Below the pieces are notes generated by a model. It was not told the origin of the DNA, did no database searches, and worked only from the letters and a program-made list of their open reading frames with translations. 64,000 bases of DNA from Ruminococcus sp. (GTDB taxonomy: Bacteria; Bacillota; Clostridia; Oscillospirales; Ruminococcaceae). This document shows, one piece after another, positions 1-8,220 of the stretch (its first letter is position 1; each line of letters starts with the position of its first letter). The position numbers and the translations under genes are program-made. The stretch lies in NCBI GenBank assembly GCA_017529875.1, contig JAFXNC010000045.1, positions 50,141 through 114,140 of the forward strand, in the 5' to 3' direction.

Positions 1-812
1 GAGCGCTGTTCTTCGAGATGCTGACCTCCATGTATCACCGAAATCCGGTGAGAATAGATATCGCGGGCACAGTTGAGTCAATCGGTGAGATCACCTCGGA
101 GCTGCTCTACAAGTGCTACAACACCTTCTATAACCTCCACAACATGGTGCTGTCTATCGCCGGCAACGTTGACGAGGAGACCGTCCTGCGCATCTGCGAC
201 GAGCATCTCAAGCCCGTGGAAAACCGGATGCTGGAATGTCGTTTCCCGGAGGAACCCGCCGGGGTGGTAAAGCACAGATCAGAGATCACGAGACAGGTGG
301 GAGTGCCGCTGTTCTCCTTCGGCTTCAAGTGTCCGCCCCTTACGGGCAGGGAACTGCTCAGGACTTCTATCGCGGCTGACCTGATGCTGAAAGTGCTTTT
401 CGGCAGTATGTCCGACTGGTACAAGAACGCCTTCGAGAGCGGGCTTATCAATTCTTCCTTCGGCTGTGAGGTGTTCTCGTCGGATCAGGGCTACCTGATG
501 CTGATACTCACCGGAGAGGCCAAGGACCCCGAGGCGGTCTACGACAGCATATGCCAAAAGATCAGATCCCTCGACTTCGCACAGTTCGACACCGAGCTGC
601 TGAGCTCCCTGATCAAGGCGGCCTACGGCTCCGAGATCATGAGATCGAATGTGGTCTCCGAGTGCGCTGAATCTATGTGTTTCAGCTATTTGCAGGGGGT
701 CAGCTGCTTCGACACACTTGATATCATGTCCGGGCTGACCGCCGAGGAGGTCTTTGCCGCTTCCTCAATGCTTGACATTGAACGATCATCCTTCTGCGTA
801 GTCAGAAGCTGA
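1..812 (+). CDS. M16-family zinc peptidase (YmfH-like), C-terminal part
   Basis: The open frame runs in from the left edge (first full codon at base 3), so the start is outside the window. About 270 residues remain, against roughly 420-430 for the family. The segment near the edge (LYHRNPVRIDIAG type, then TVESIGEITSELLYKCY and a FYNLHNMVLSIAGN stretch) is typical of the end of the first pitrilysin domain in Firmicute YmfH-like proteins; the rest fits the second, non-catalytic M16 domain. The zinc-binding HxxEH would lie upstream, so catalytic competence cannot be judged. It ends 17 bases before lgt and may share its transcript. The family is confident; the exact subfamily (YmfH or YmfF) is less so. 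Confidence 0.8.
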   Translation, partial: ALFFEMLTSMYHRNPVRIDIAGTVESIGEITSELLYKCYNTFYNLHNMVLSIAGNVDEETVLRICDEHLKPVENRMLECRFPEEPAGVVKHRSEITRQVGVPLFSFGFKCPPLTGRELLRTSIAADLMLKVLFGSMSDWYKNAFESGLINSSFGCEVFSSDQGYLMLILTGEAKDPEAVYDSICQKIRSLDFAQFDTELLSSLIKAAYGSEIMRSNVVSECAESMCFSYLQGVSCFDTLDIMSGLTAEEVFAASSMLDIERSSFCVVRS

Positions 813-829
813 GAGAGGACAAAAATACT

Positions 830-2116
830 ATGATGCAATTCTTACAGGTGCTTGCAAACGATCTTGATTCGGAACTGGTGAGAACTGTCAGAGCCAATCC
901 CGACAAGGTCTATTTCCCCAACTTCGGCAGCGGTGACAACATCTTCACCGAGGGCATTACAATCGACAGGGTGATGTTCACCATACCGGGTATCAATTTC
1001 AAGGTCTACTGGTACGGCTTTCTGATCGCGGTCGGCATACTGCTGGCCATGTTCTACGGCTTCAAGAGGATGAAGGACGTGGGCGTTGACCCCGACCGCG
1101 CCACCGACGGCGTCATCGCCGGATTCTTCGGCGCGATACTGGGCGCGAGGCTCTATTATATCCTGTTCAACGAAGACATTTCGATGACGCAGTTTTTCGA
1201 CATCCGCGACGGCGGACTGGCGATCTACGGCGGCATAATCGGCGCCATACTCGTGGGCGGTATAGTCGTCAGGCTGAGAAAGGTCAAGCTGACAGCCCTC
1301 CTCGACGTGGTGGGGCCCTGCTTCCTCATAGGCCAGGCCATAGGACGCTGGGGCAACTTCTTCAATCAGGAGGCCTTCGGCGGCAACACCGATCTGCCCT
1401 GGGGCATGATGAGCAACAAGACCATAACCTATATCGCCGATCACTTCGACGATCTCGGCGGACAGGTCTCCAGCTATTCGCCGGTACATCCCTGCTTTCT
1501 CTATGAGTCGCTGTGGTGTGCGCTGGCCTTCGTGATACTCCACTTCTATCTCAGGCACAGGAAATTCGACGGAGAGGTCTTCCTGATGTATGTAGGCCTC
1601 TACGGTCTGGGCAGGTTCTTTATCGAGTCCACACGTACCGACTCGCTGTATCTGCTCAACATCAAGGTCTCCCAGCTGGTGGCGGGCGCCTGCGTAGTGG
1701 CTTCGCTGATACTGATAATCGTGTTCCGCAATATCGTCAAGCGCAACGACGATTACAGGCTCTACGTAGACACCAAGCTCTCCAAGGCGCAGATGGAGGA
1801 ATACAACACCTACGCCGAGGTGCAGAAGGCCAAAAAAGAGATGAAGAAAAAGATCAAGGCCGCCAAGGCCGCCGGCGAGGACACTGCCGAGCTGGAGAAG
1901 GAGTTCGAGGAGAAGTTCGGCAAGAAGGCCAAAAAGCCCTCCGACGACGTGAAGGAGGACGAGCCCTCCGAGAAGGCTGAGGAGTACAAGTCTATCCTTG
2001 CCGATGACGAGGACGAAAGCGAAGACAAGTCTGATCCCGAAGACAACTCCGAAGATGACGCTGACAGCGTTGATAATACAGACGAAGAAACAAAGGAGGA
2101 AAAGACTGATGAGTAA
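830..2116 (+). CDS. lgt: Prolipoprotein diacylglyceryl transferase with acidic C-terminal extension
   Basis: Lgt transfers diacylglycerol from phosphatidylglycerol to the lipobox cysteine of prolipoproteins, at the membrane. The protein has 428 residues with several membrane segments. Family motifs are YWYGFLIA (60-67), DGGLAIYGG (127-135), the Lgt signature [14 protein letters not shown] (172-185) and [13 protein letters not shown] (261-273). The transmembrane core ends near residue 300. It is followed by a Lys/Ala/Glu-rich stretch and then a very acidic tail (about 340-428) that ordinary 270-300 residue Lgt proteins lack. A GAGAGAGG Shine-Dalgarno sequence precedes the ATG-ATG start. The end overlaps folD by 8 bases, and the folD Shine-Dalgarno sequence lies inside the tail codons. 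Confidence 0.95.
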   Translation: MMQFLQVLANDLDSELVRTVRANPDKVYFPNFGSGDNIFTEGITIDRVMFTIPGINFKVYWYGFLIAVGILLAMFYGFKRMKDVGVDPDRATDGVIAGFFGAILGARLYYILFNEDISMTQFFDIRDGGLAIYGGIIGAILVGGIVVRLRKVKLTALLDVVGPCFLIGQAIGRWGNFFNQEAFGGNTDLPWGMMSNKTITYIADHFDDLGGQVSSYSPVHPCFLYESLWCALAFVILHFYLRHRKFDGEVFLMYVGLYGLGRFFIESTRTDSLYLLNIKVSQLVAGACVVASLILIIVFRNIVKRNDDYRLYVDTKLSKAQMEEYNTYAEVQKAKKEMKKKIKAAKAAGEDTAELEKEFEEKFGKKAKKPSDDVKEDEPSEKAEEYKSILADDEDESEDKSDPEDNSEDDADSVDNTDEETKEEKTDE

Positions 2117-3032
2117 CATCATTGACGGAAAGGCAGTATCGGCACAGGTCAAGGAGCGTATCAAGGCCGAGACCGCCAAGCTCAAAGATCAGGGCGTGGA
2201 GGTAGGCCTCGCCGTGGTCATCGTGGGCGACGACCCGGCTTCAAAGGTCTATGTAAGGAACAAGAAGAAGGCCTGCGAGGAGGTGGGCTTTGTCTCCTAC
2301 GAGTATGCCCTCCCGGCGGAGACCACCGAGCAGGAGCTGCTTGATCTGGTGAACAAGCTCAACGCCGACCCCAAGGTCAACGGCATACTTGTACAGCTGC
2401 CCCTGCCCAAGCACCTGGACGACAAGGTGATAATCAACAACATTCTCCCCGAGAAGGACGTTGACGCCTTCCACCCGGTGAACGTTGGCAAGATCATGAT
2501 AGGGGATTACAGCTTCCTGCCCTGTACACCTGCGGGCGTTATGGAGCTCATCGCCTCCACCGGCACCGAGATCCAGGGCAAGGAGTGCGTCGTTATCGGC
2601 AGGAGCAACATCGTGGGCAAGCCCCAGGCTATGCTGCTGCTGCATCAGAGCGGTACCGTGACTATCTGCCACTCCAAGACCAAGAACCTCAAGGAGGTGG
2701 CCAGCCGCGCCGATATCCTGGTAGCTGCGGTGGGCAAGCCCAAGATCATCACCGCCGACTATATCAAGGAGGGGGCAGTGGTCATCGACGTGGGCATGAA
2801 CCGCGACGAGAACGGCAAGCTCTGCGGTGACGTGGATTTCGAGAACTGCAAGGACAAGGCGGGCTTCATCACCCCTGTCCCCGGCGGCGTCGGCCCCATG
2901 ACTATCGCCATGCTGATGCAGAACACCCTCACCGCTGCCAAGCTCCAGAACGGCCTGCTCCCCGGAGCTGCCCCTGCGGAGCCGGACACCAAGGATCGCA
3001 CCGTATGGAACAAGCTGTTCCTGCACACCTGA
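2109..3032 (+). CDS. folD: Bifunctional methylenetetrahydrofolate dehydrogenase/cyclohydrolase
   Basis: FolD interconverts 5,10-methylene-, 5,10-methenyl- and 10-formyl-tetrahydrofolate in cytosolic one-carbon metabolism, supplying purine and methionine synthesis. The start is the ATG at 2109 ([18 protein letters not shown]), 9 bases after an AAAGGAGGA Shine-Dalgarno sequence and overlapping the lgt stop by 8 bases; the frame is open further upstream, but only antisense-like to lgt content. Motifs are [13 protein letters not shown] with the catalytic lysine region, the dinucleotide-binding GRSNIVGKP and the C-terminal [14 protein letters not shown] signature. The 307-residue length includes about 20 extra residues at the C terminus after the usual NTLTAAK end. 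I see no terminator before the rpsO promoter. Confidence 0.96.
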   Translation: MSNIIDGKAVSAQVKERIKAETAKLKDQGVEVGLAVVIVGDDPASKVYVRNKKKACEEVGFVSYEYALPAETTEQELLDLVNKLNADPKVNGILVQLPLPKHLDDKVIINNILPEKDVDAFHPVNVGKIMIGDYSFLPCTPAGVMELIASTGTEIQGKECVVIGRSNIVGKPQAMLLLHQSGTVTICHSKTKNLKEVASRADILVAAVGKPKIITADYIKEGAVVIDVGMNRDENGKLCGDVDFENCKDKAGFITPVPGGVGPMTIAMLMQNTLTAAKLQNGLLPGAAPAEPDTKDRTVWNKLFLHT

Positions 3033-3069
3033 CAGGCATATGATAAATGTAAAACTTTTGTGAATACTA

Positions 3070-3098
3070 TTTACAAGAGCCCGGTTTTATAGTATAAT
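3070..3098 (+). promoter_or_regulatory. Sigma-A promoter for rpsO
   Basis: The -35 element is TTTACA (3070-3075) and the -10 is a perfect TATAAT (3093-3098), with a 17-base spacer. Transcription would start near 3105 and give a leader of about 130 bases before rpsO. Confidence 0.8.
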
Positions 3099-3104
3099 AT
3101 ATTT

Positions 3105-3233
3105 GCTGTGCAACTGCATGGCATAGCCGTACACCGGCATATCCCTGCCGCAGAATATGGGTAAAGCCCGATCCGGGAACGATACCTGCCATATCCTTCG
3201 GCTGAGGAAATATTTTTGAAAGAGGTATAAACA
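3105..3233 (+). promoter_or_regulatory. Structured rpsO mRNA leader, candidate S15 autoregulatory site
   Basis: This untranslated leader of about 129 bases lies between the rpsO promoter and its start codon. It contains short GC hairpins (for example GCCG-tacac-CGGC near 3127-3139, and a CCCG/CGGG pairing near 3167-3177) and ends with the Shine-Dalgarno sequence GAAAGAGG (3218-3225). Ribosomal protein S15 represses its own mRNA through such leaders in several bacteria. That role here is inferred from position, not from a recognised consensus. Confidence 0.45.
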
Positions 3234-3500
3234 ATGCTCAGAAAAGACGAAAAGACAGCCGTTATCGAGGCTAACAGAACTCACGAGACCGACACCGGTT
3301 CCCCCGAGGTACAGATCGCTATCCTCACCAAGAGGATCAATGACCTCACCGAGCACCTGAAGACCCACAAGAAGGATCATCATTCCAGACGCGGCCTTCT
3401 GAAGATGGTTGGTAAGAGAAGGAACCTCCTCGGCTACCTGAAGAAGAAGGATATCGAGAGATACAGAGCTACTATCGAAAGACTCGGTCTCCGTAAGTAA
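3234..3500 (+). CDS. rpsO: 30S ribosomal protein S15
   Basis: S15 is a primary 16S rRNA-binding protein of the small subunit platform. The 88-residue length is exactly typical. The sequence carries family hallmarks: [39 protein letters not shown] and [22 protein letters not shown] Shine-Dalgarno sequence lies 8 bases before the ATG. The gene has its own promoter and a strong terminator, so it is mainly monocistronic, followed by pnp as in many bacteria. Confidence 0.98.
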   Translation: MLRKDEKTAVIEANRTHETDTGSPEVQIAILTKRINDLTEHLKTHKKDHHSRRGLLKMVGKRRNLLGYLKKKDIERYRATIERLGLRK

Positions 3501-3510
3501 TTTCGTTTTG

Positions 3511-3560
3511 AACACCAAGGCAGAGGCGCCCCCGCGTCACTGCCTTTTGGTGTTATTTTA
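3511..3560 (+). terminator. Rho-independent terminator after rpsO
   Basis: The arm AACACCAAGGCAG (3511-3523) pairs with CTGCCTTTTGGTGTT (3540-3554), followed by ATTTTA. It lies 10 bases after the rpsO stop. Partial read-through could feed pnp. Confidence 0.85.
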
Positions 3561-3576
3561 CAGCTTTGCGTCAATT

Positions 3577-3655
3577 ACAGGCGGCGTCGGTTAGCATTAA
3601 ACAGAGGACGCGAAAATGCCTCGCGGCTTGTGTTTAATGCTGATGGCTCGCCTGT
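3577..3655 (+). promoter_or_regulatory. Long stem-loop in the pnp leader
   Basis: ACAGGCG (3577-3583) pairs with CGCCTGT (3649-3655), and AGCATTAAACA (3593-3603) pairs with TGTTTAATGCT (3631-3641). The inner loop can also pair (GAGG 3604-3607 with CCTC 3619-3622). The result is an extended imperfect hairpin of about 79 bases that ends 27 bases before the pnp start. In Escherichia coli, a long leader hairpin cut by RNase III is the basis of PNPase autoregulation; the same role here is inference. No U-run follows, so it is not an ordinary terminator. Confidence 0.55.
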
Positions 3656-3682
3656 GAAAAAATATTTACAGGAGGAAATACC

Positions 3683-5794
3683 ATGTTTGAAAATTACAGG
3701 AAATTTGAAACCACCTACGCCGGAAGACCCTTCATCGTCGAGACCGGAAAGGCCGCTCAGCTTGCCAACGGCTCCTGCTGGGTAAGATACGGCGAGACCG
3801 TGGTAATGGCTAACGTTACCGCATCCCCCAAGCCCAGAGAGGGCATCGACTTTTTCCCTCTCTCCGTTGATTACGAGGAGAGACTCTACTCCGTAGGCAA
3901 GATCCCCGGCTCCTTCATGAAAAGAGAGGGCAAGCCCACCGAGAAGGCTATCCTGACCTCCCGTATGGTAGACCGTCCTATCAGACCTCTGTTCCCCAAG
4001 GACATGAGAAACGACGTTTCCGTCGTTATGACCGTTCTCTCCGTTGACCCTGACTGCTCCCCTGAGATCGCCGGCATGATCGCCACCTCTATCGCTATCT
4101 CTATCTCCGATATTCCCTGGGCAGGCCCTATCGCCGGTATCAGCGTAGGTCTCGTTGACGGCGAGCTGGTGCTCAACCCCACCCTCGAGCAGAGAACTAA
4201 GAATCACCTCAACCTCACCGTTGCCGGCTCCATGGAGAAGATCGTTATGATCGAGGCCGGTGCAGACGAAGTTCCCGATGACCAGATGCTGGAGGCTATC
4301 CTGCTGGGTCACGAGGAGATCAAGAAGATGGTGGCCTTCATCAACGACATCAAGGCTCAGATCGGCAAGCCTAAGTTCGAGTTCGAGTCTATGGAGCTCG
4401 ACCACGATATGCTCGACGAGATGATGGCTGACTTCGGCGACCAGATCAAGTTCGCCCTGGACACCGACGACAAGAACGTCCGTGACGCAAGGCTCCAGCC
4501 TATCACCGACGCTATCCTTGAGAAGTATTCCGAGAAGTACGAGAACCTGCCTACTATCATCGGCGAGGTTATGTACAAGCTCCAGAAGATCATCGTAAGA
4601 GACTGGCTTTACAACGGCAAGCGCGTTGACGGCAGAGGCATCGACGAGATCAGACCTCTTGCCGCTGAGGTAGGCTTCCTGCCCAGAGTTCACGGCTGCG
4701 GCCTGTTCACCAGAGGCCAGACCCAGGTTATGACTATCTGCACCCTGGGCCCCGTAAGCGACGCTCAGCGTCTCGACGGCCTCGATGAGGAGGATTCCAA
4801 GAGATATATCCACCACTACAACTTCCCCAGCTATTCCGTAGGCGAGACCAAGCCCTCCAGAGGCCCCGGACGCCGTGAGATCGGTCACGGAGCTCTTGCC
4901 GAGAAGGCTCTCGTTCCCGTTATCCCCTCTGTTGAGGAGTTCCCCTACGCTATCAGAATGGTATCCGAGGTACTGTCCTCCAACGGTTCCACCTCCCAGG
5001 GCTCTATCTGCGGTTCCACACTGGCTCTCATGGACGCCGGTGTGCCCATCAAGGCTCCCGTTGCAGGTATCTCCTGCGGCCTTATCACCAAGGACGACGG
5101 CAGCTGGATGACCATGGTAGATATCCAGGGCCTTGAGGACTTCTACGGCGACATGGACTTCAAGGTAGGCGGTACCAAGAAGGGTATCACCGCTATCCAG
5201 GTAGATATAAAGGTTGACGGTCTTACTCCCGACATCATCAAGGAGGCCTTCGCCAAGACCCACAAGGCAAGGGATTATATACTTGACGAGATCATGCTCA
5301 AGGCTATCCCCGAGCCCCGCAAGGAAGTCAACAAGTGGGCTCCCAAGATGCTCACCACCAAGGTGCCTGTTGACAAGATCCGTGAGGTTATCGGCTCCGG
5401 CGGAAAGGTCATCCAGAAGATCAGCGCCGAGTGCGATGTCAAGATCGACATTGAAGAAGACGGCAACGTATTCGTATCCGGCCTTGACAGAGACAAGGCT
5501 ATGCAGGCTATCTCTATCATCAACACTATCGCCAACGATCCCGAGATCGGCGCTATCTACAAGGGCAAGGTAGTTCGCATCATGAACTTCGGCGCCTTCG
5601 TTGAGATCGCTCCCGGCAAGGACGGCCTGGTACACATCTCCAAGCTGGACAAGCAGAGAGTAGAGAAGGTCGAGGACGTTGTCCAGATCGGCGACGAGGT
5701 AGTCGTAAAGGTAATGGAGATCGACTCTCAGGGTCGTATCAATCTCTCCCGCAAGGACGCTCTTGCCGATATCGAGGCCAAGAGAAAGTCCTGA
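3683..5794 (+). CDS. pnp: Polyribonucleotide nucleotidyltransferase (PNPase)
   Basis: PNPase is a phosphorolytic 3'-to-5' exoribonuclease acting in mRNA decay. The 703-residue length is typical. Order of domains: a first RNase PH domain (about 10-145), a helical linker, the second, catalytic RNase PH domain (about 310-540, with GRGIDEIRPLAAEVGFLPRVHG at its start), a KH domain with the IGSGGKVIQKI loop, and a C-terminal S1 domain (GKVVRIMNFGAFVEIAPGKDGLVHIS). The Shine-Dalgarno sequence is AGGAGGA (3670-3676). No separate sigma-A promoter is obvious, so transcription probably comes by read-through from rpsO. Confidence 0.98.
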   Translation: MFENYRKFETTYAGRPFIVETGKAAQLANGSCWVRYGETVVMANVTASPKPREGIDFFPLSVDYEERLYSVGKIPGSFMKREGKPTEKAILTSRMVDRPIRPLFPKDMRNDVSVVMTVLSVDPDCSPEIAGMIATSIAISISDIPWAGPIAGISVGLVDGELVLNPTLEQRTKNHLNLTVAGSMEKIVMIEAGADEVPDDQMLEAILLGHEEIKKMVAFINDIKAQIGKPKFEFESMELDHDMLDEMMADFGDQIKFALDTDDKNVRDARLQPITDAILEKYSEKYENLPTIIGEVMYKLQKIIVRDWLYNGKRVDGRGIDEIRPLAAEVGFLPRVHGCGLFTRGQTQVMTICTLGPVSDAQRLDGLDEEDSKRYIHHYNFPSYSVGETKPSRGPGRREIGHGALAEKALVPVIPSVEEFPYAIRMVSEVLSSNGSTSQGSICGSTLALMDAGVPIKAPVAGISCGLITKDDGSWMTMVDIQGLEDFYGDMDFKVGGTKKGITAIQVDIKVDGLTPDIIKEAFAKTHKARDYILDEIMLKAIPEPRKEVNKWAPKMLTTKVPVDKIREVIGSGGKVIQKISAECDVKIDIEEDGNVFVSGLDRDKAMQAISIINTIANDPEIGAIYKGKVVRIMNFGAFVEIAPGKDGLVHISKLDKQRVEKVEDVVQIGDEVVVKVMEIDSQGRINLSRKDALADIEAKRKS

Positions 5795-5805
5795 GAGGCT
5801 GAAAA

Positions 5806-6558
5806 ATGAGATGCCCGTTATGCGGAGCCGAGTTCTTCGGCGGTGACGGCACCTGCCCGGGCTGCGGGAACTATGTGGGACTGGATCCCAACTACGGCAG
5901 CAGCCCCAATTCCAACGCTCCGGGAGTTCCTCCGGCAGGGGGACAGTACTATCCTCCCGGCGGGTTCAGTCCAAACTACGGCAACCCGTATATGCCTGCA
6001 CAGCAAAAGGTGAAGACCTCGCTTTCAAAGCCCGCCAGCATAGTCGTTGTAGTTTGTATAATACTGGCGTTAGGTCTGTTCTTCTTCTTAACCATGCAGC
6101 GCGGCAAACCCAAGGAGTTCGACTTCGGTTCCTTCTCCATGACACTGCCCTCCGACCTGGAGGAGCAGTCCGGCAGCAAGTTTGCCAGCGCCATATTGGC
6201 CATGCCTTCGTTCTCGGGCTCTGAGGCTGCTGAATACCTGGGCTCAGGGGTAAGGTTCGCCTATGTGGTGACTCCCGACCTCGGCAGCGCAGGTAGTTCC
6301 TCTTTTACCCCGGATCAGCTGATCGACGCTATGTCAGTTTCCTATTCCTCCGCCAGCGGATATGAGGAGATTTCCAAGTCCGGCGATACGCTGAAATTCA
6401 AAATGAAAAACGAGGACAAAAGCCTGACCTACTGCCATATCAGGGTCAGCTGCGAAAACAACAGGGCGTATATCCTGTTTCTGGTCTGCAATGAAAACCA
6501 GCAGAGCAAGTACAAGGATAAGTTCGATACCTGGATGTCTTCGTTCAAAACCAAATAG
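5806..6558 (+). CDS. Zinc-ribbon, single-pass membrane protein of unknown function
   Basis: I do not recognise a named family for the whole 250-residue protein. The N terminus is a zinc ribbon with two CxxC knuckles (C3/C6 and C17/C20). A Pro/Gly/Tyr/Asn-rich linker (about 22-68) and one hydrophobic segment (about 77-97) follow. The remaining part of about 150 residues is presumably extracytoplasmic and starts with EFDFGSFSMTLP, which resembles the start of secreted domains that follow zinc ribbons in other Firmicute proteins. It lies 11 bases after pnp with a GAGAGG Shine-Dalgarno sequence, so it is likely co-transcribed, and it is closed by its own terminator. It converges on sigE. Confidence 0.75.
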   Translation: MRCPLCGAEFFGGDGTCPGCGNYVGLDPNYGSSPNSNAPGVPPAGGQYYPPGGFSPNYGNPYMPAQQKVKTSLSKPASIVVVVCIILALGLFFFLTMQRGKPKEFDFGSFSMTLPSDLEEQSGSKFASAILAMPSFSGSEAAEYLGSGVRFAYVVTPDLGSAGSSSFTPDQLIDAMSVSYSSASGYEEISKSGDTLKFKMKNEDKSLTYCHIRVSCENNRAYILFLVCNENQQSKYKDKFDTWMSSFKTK

Positions 6559-6564
6559 CATGAC

Positions 6565-6602
6565 AAAGCCATAGTCCTTATTGATAGGGCTATGGCTTTT
6601 GC
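6565..6602. terminator. Terminator between convergent genes
   Basis: AAAGCCATAGTCC (6565-6577) pairs with GGGCTATGGCTTT (6587-6599), a 13-bp stem ending in TTTTG on the + strand. The - strand lacks a good U-run, so it mainly serves the zinc-ribbon gene but may also end sigE transcripts. Confidence 0.8.
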
Positions 6603-7316
6603 TTATGTTATGCTTTCGAGGTTCTCCTTCATGTTCCGGAGTATGCGCTTTTCCAGTCTGCTGATGTAGGACTGGGAGATACCCATGATGTCCGCCACCT
6701 GCTTTTGGGTCAGGTCTTTCTTGCCGTTCAGCCCGAACCGCATTATCATGATCTGCCGCTCCCGCTCCGGCAGCTTTTTGATCTCGGTGATAAGCAGCTG
6801 TTTGTCTACCTCGTTCTCAATGCCCCGGTTTATAATGTCCTCGTCGGTGCCGAGGATGTCCGAGAGCAGCAGCTCGTTGCCGTCCCAGTCGATGTTCAGC
6901 GGCTCGTCTATGGAGATCTCGTTGCGGTACTGGGTGGTCTTGCGCAGGTACATCAGTATCTCGTTTTCGATGCACCGTGAGGCGTAGGTGGCAAGCTTTA
7001 TCTTCTTGTCCGGGCAGAAGGTCTTGACCGCCTTTATGAGCCCGATAGTCCCTATGGATATCAGGTCTTCCAGCCCTACGCCCGTTGATTCAAACTTCTT
7101 TGATATGTAAACCACCAGCCTGAGATTATGCACTATCAGCAGCTCCCGGGCCTTCTCCGGCTCTGTGAAGAGCAGCTCAAATGTCTTGCGTTCCTCTTCG
7201 GGAGAGAGGGGCGGCGGCAGCTGCTCGGCGCCGTTGATATAATCCACATATCCGGTCTCGGTAAAGAACTCGCAGATGAGCTTTCTCAACCTGTCAAAAA
7301 ATCCTGTTATCGTCAT
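6603..7316 (-). CDS. sigE: Sporulation mother-cell sigma factor, pro-sigma-E
   Basis: Sigma-E directs early mother-cell transcription after asymmetric division. The protein has 237 residues. The N-terminal pro-sequence ([18 protein letters not shown]) is followed by [14 protein letters not shown], the region where pro-sigma-E is cleaved and mature sigma-E begins. Region 2 is present ([36 protein letters not shown]), as is the region 4 HTH ([23 protein letters not shown]). The ATG at 7316 is preferred over the GTG at 7325 because AAAGGTG sits 6 bases before it. It lies 15 bases downstream of spoIIGA, whose product matures it. The sigG gene that often follows is absent here. Confidence 0.95.
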   Translation of the reverse strand: MTITGFFDRLRKLICEFFTETGYVDYINGAEQLPPPLSPEEERKTFELLFTEPEKARELLIVHNLRLVVYISKKFESTGVGLEDLISIGTIGLIKAVKTFCPDKKIKLATYASRCIENEILMYLRKTTQYRNEISIDEPLNIDWDGNELLLSDILGTDEDIINRGIENEVDKQLLITEIKKLPERERQIMIMRFGLNGKKDLTQKQVADIMGISQSYISRLEKRILRNMKENLESIT

Positions 7317-7331
7317 TGTTGTCACCTTTCG

Positions 7332-8159
7332 TCATATCAGTAAACGCGGGTCGAATATTGCTCTTTCACTGCCGCTGCTTTTGATTATCCCGGATGCGCA
7401 GTTAAGTTCCTTGACAGCGCCGTCCTCGCTGATGATCGTCACTCTGCCCCGAAGCGTCACCGGCATCAGGGAGGTGGAGCTCACGGTGCTGTACGGTATC
7501 AGATGAAACCCGGTAAAGGAATAGGAGCTCTCATCCCCCAGACCGAGGCTGTCAAAAAGCCTGCTGGATGAGAATATCACCACCGGCTCCCCGCTGAAGC
7601 TGTCGGTCAGGCGGTTGCCGGTATCGCTTACCGCGGGCAGCGTCACCGAGATATCCCCCAGGGCAAACCGGGCTTTGAACTTCCGCTCCTTAGCCTTCGA
7701 GAAGAAGGTCAGCCGCTCGTAAAGCGTGATCAGCAGATAGGTGGCGCTTACGCAGACGATCAGCAGCCACAGCGGGACGTCAAAGTACACCGCGTAGTTG
7801 CTTATCCTCACGGCGTTTGAGCCGGTCATCTCCCAGATCACCATGCATATCCCGCCGAAGGCTATGTTTACCGCCACGTATACCGCCGTGTAGGTGAAAA
7901 GCCTCGCAGGACTTTGTTTCCCGAATCCCGCCCTGACAGTCAGCCCCACCGAGATGAGCTTAGCTAACGTCATCAGCAGCCCCTCACCGAAGTTTTCTGG
8001 CCTTATGAGCATCAGCAGGGAAGCCGCCCCGCCGATGAGCATACACAGAGCATATCTTTTCCCGGATATCCTGATATGTACTATCAGCGTGAGCAGCTTT
8101 ACAAAGATCAGCGTTATGACCGCGTTGCTTATCAGAAGGATATCAAGGTAGATCTTCAT
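7332..8159 (-). CDS. spoIIGA: Sigma-E processing peptidase SpoIIGA
   Basis: SpoIIGA is the membrane aspartic protease that cuts the pro-sequence from sigma-E at the septum. The 275-residue protein begins MKIYLDILLISN, as the family does. It has about five hydrophobic segments in residues 1-150, then a soluble C-terminal domain. The likely catalytic Asp is residue 179 in SDTGNRLTDSFSGEPV. The ATG at 8159 follows GAGGGGTGAT; the frame stays open upstream without family-like sequence. It forms an operon with sigE. Confidence 0.92.
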   Translation of the reverse strand: MKIYLDILLISNAVITLIFVKLLTLIVHIRISGKRYALCMLIGGAASLLMLIRPENFGEGLLMTLAKLISVGLTVRAGFGKQSPARLFTYTAVYVAVNIAFGGICMVIWEMTGSNAVRISNYAVYFDVPLWLLIVCVSATYLLITLYERLTFFSKAKERKFKARFALGDISVTLPAVSDTGNRLTDSFSGEPVVIFSSSRLFDSLGLGDESSYSFTGFHLIPYSTVSSTSLMPVTLRGRVTIISEDGAVKELNCASGIIKSSGSERAIFDPRLLI

Positions 8160-8178
8160 AGAATCACCCCTCGGGAAT

Positions 8179-8212
8179 ATTATATACCCGGGGGGCTGTC
8201 TTTTTTGTCGTA
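8179..8212 (-). promoter_or_regulatory. Candidate Spo0A-activated sigma-A promoter of spoIIGA-sigE
   Basis: Read on the - strand, a TATAAT -10 (plus 8179-8184) lies 19 bases before the spoIIGA start. Upstream, TGTCGTA on the plus strand (8206-8212) matches the 0A box TGTCGAA at 6 of 7 positions. A second TGTC (8197-8200) lies 9 bases closer. The gap of 21 bases between the good box and the -10 recalls the wide-spaced Bacillus subtilis spoIIG promoter, where Spo0A boxes overlap the -35. The assignment is inferred. Confidence 0.45.
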
Positions 8213-8220
8213 AAAAAGAG

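Noticed and set aside
3575..5635. Very long open frame antisense to pnp (also antisense to lgt, phosphoglucomutase, lacZ and the transglutaminase gene).
   Set aside because: These frames mirror the GC-rich third codon positions of the real genes, have no family-like motifs or suitable Shine-Dalgarno sequences, and the sense genes are certain.
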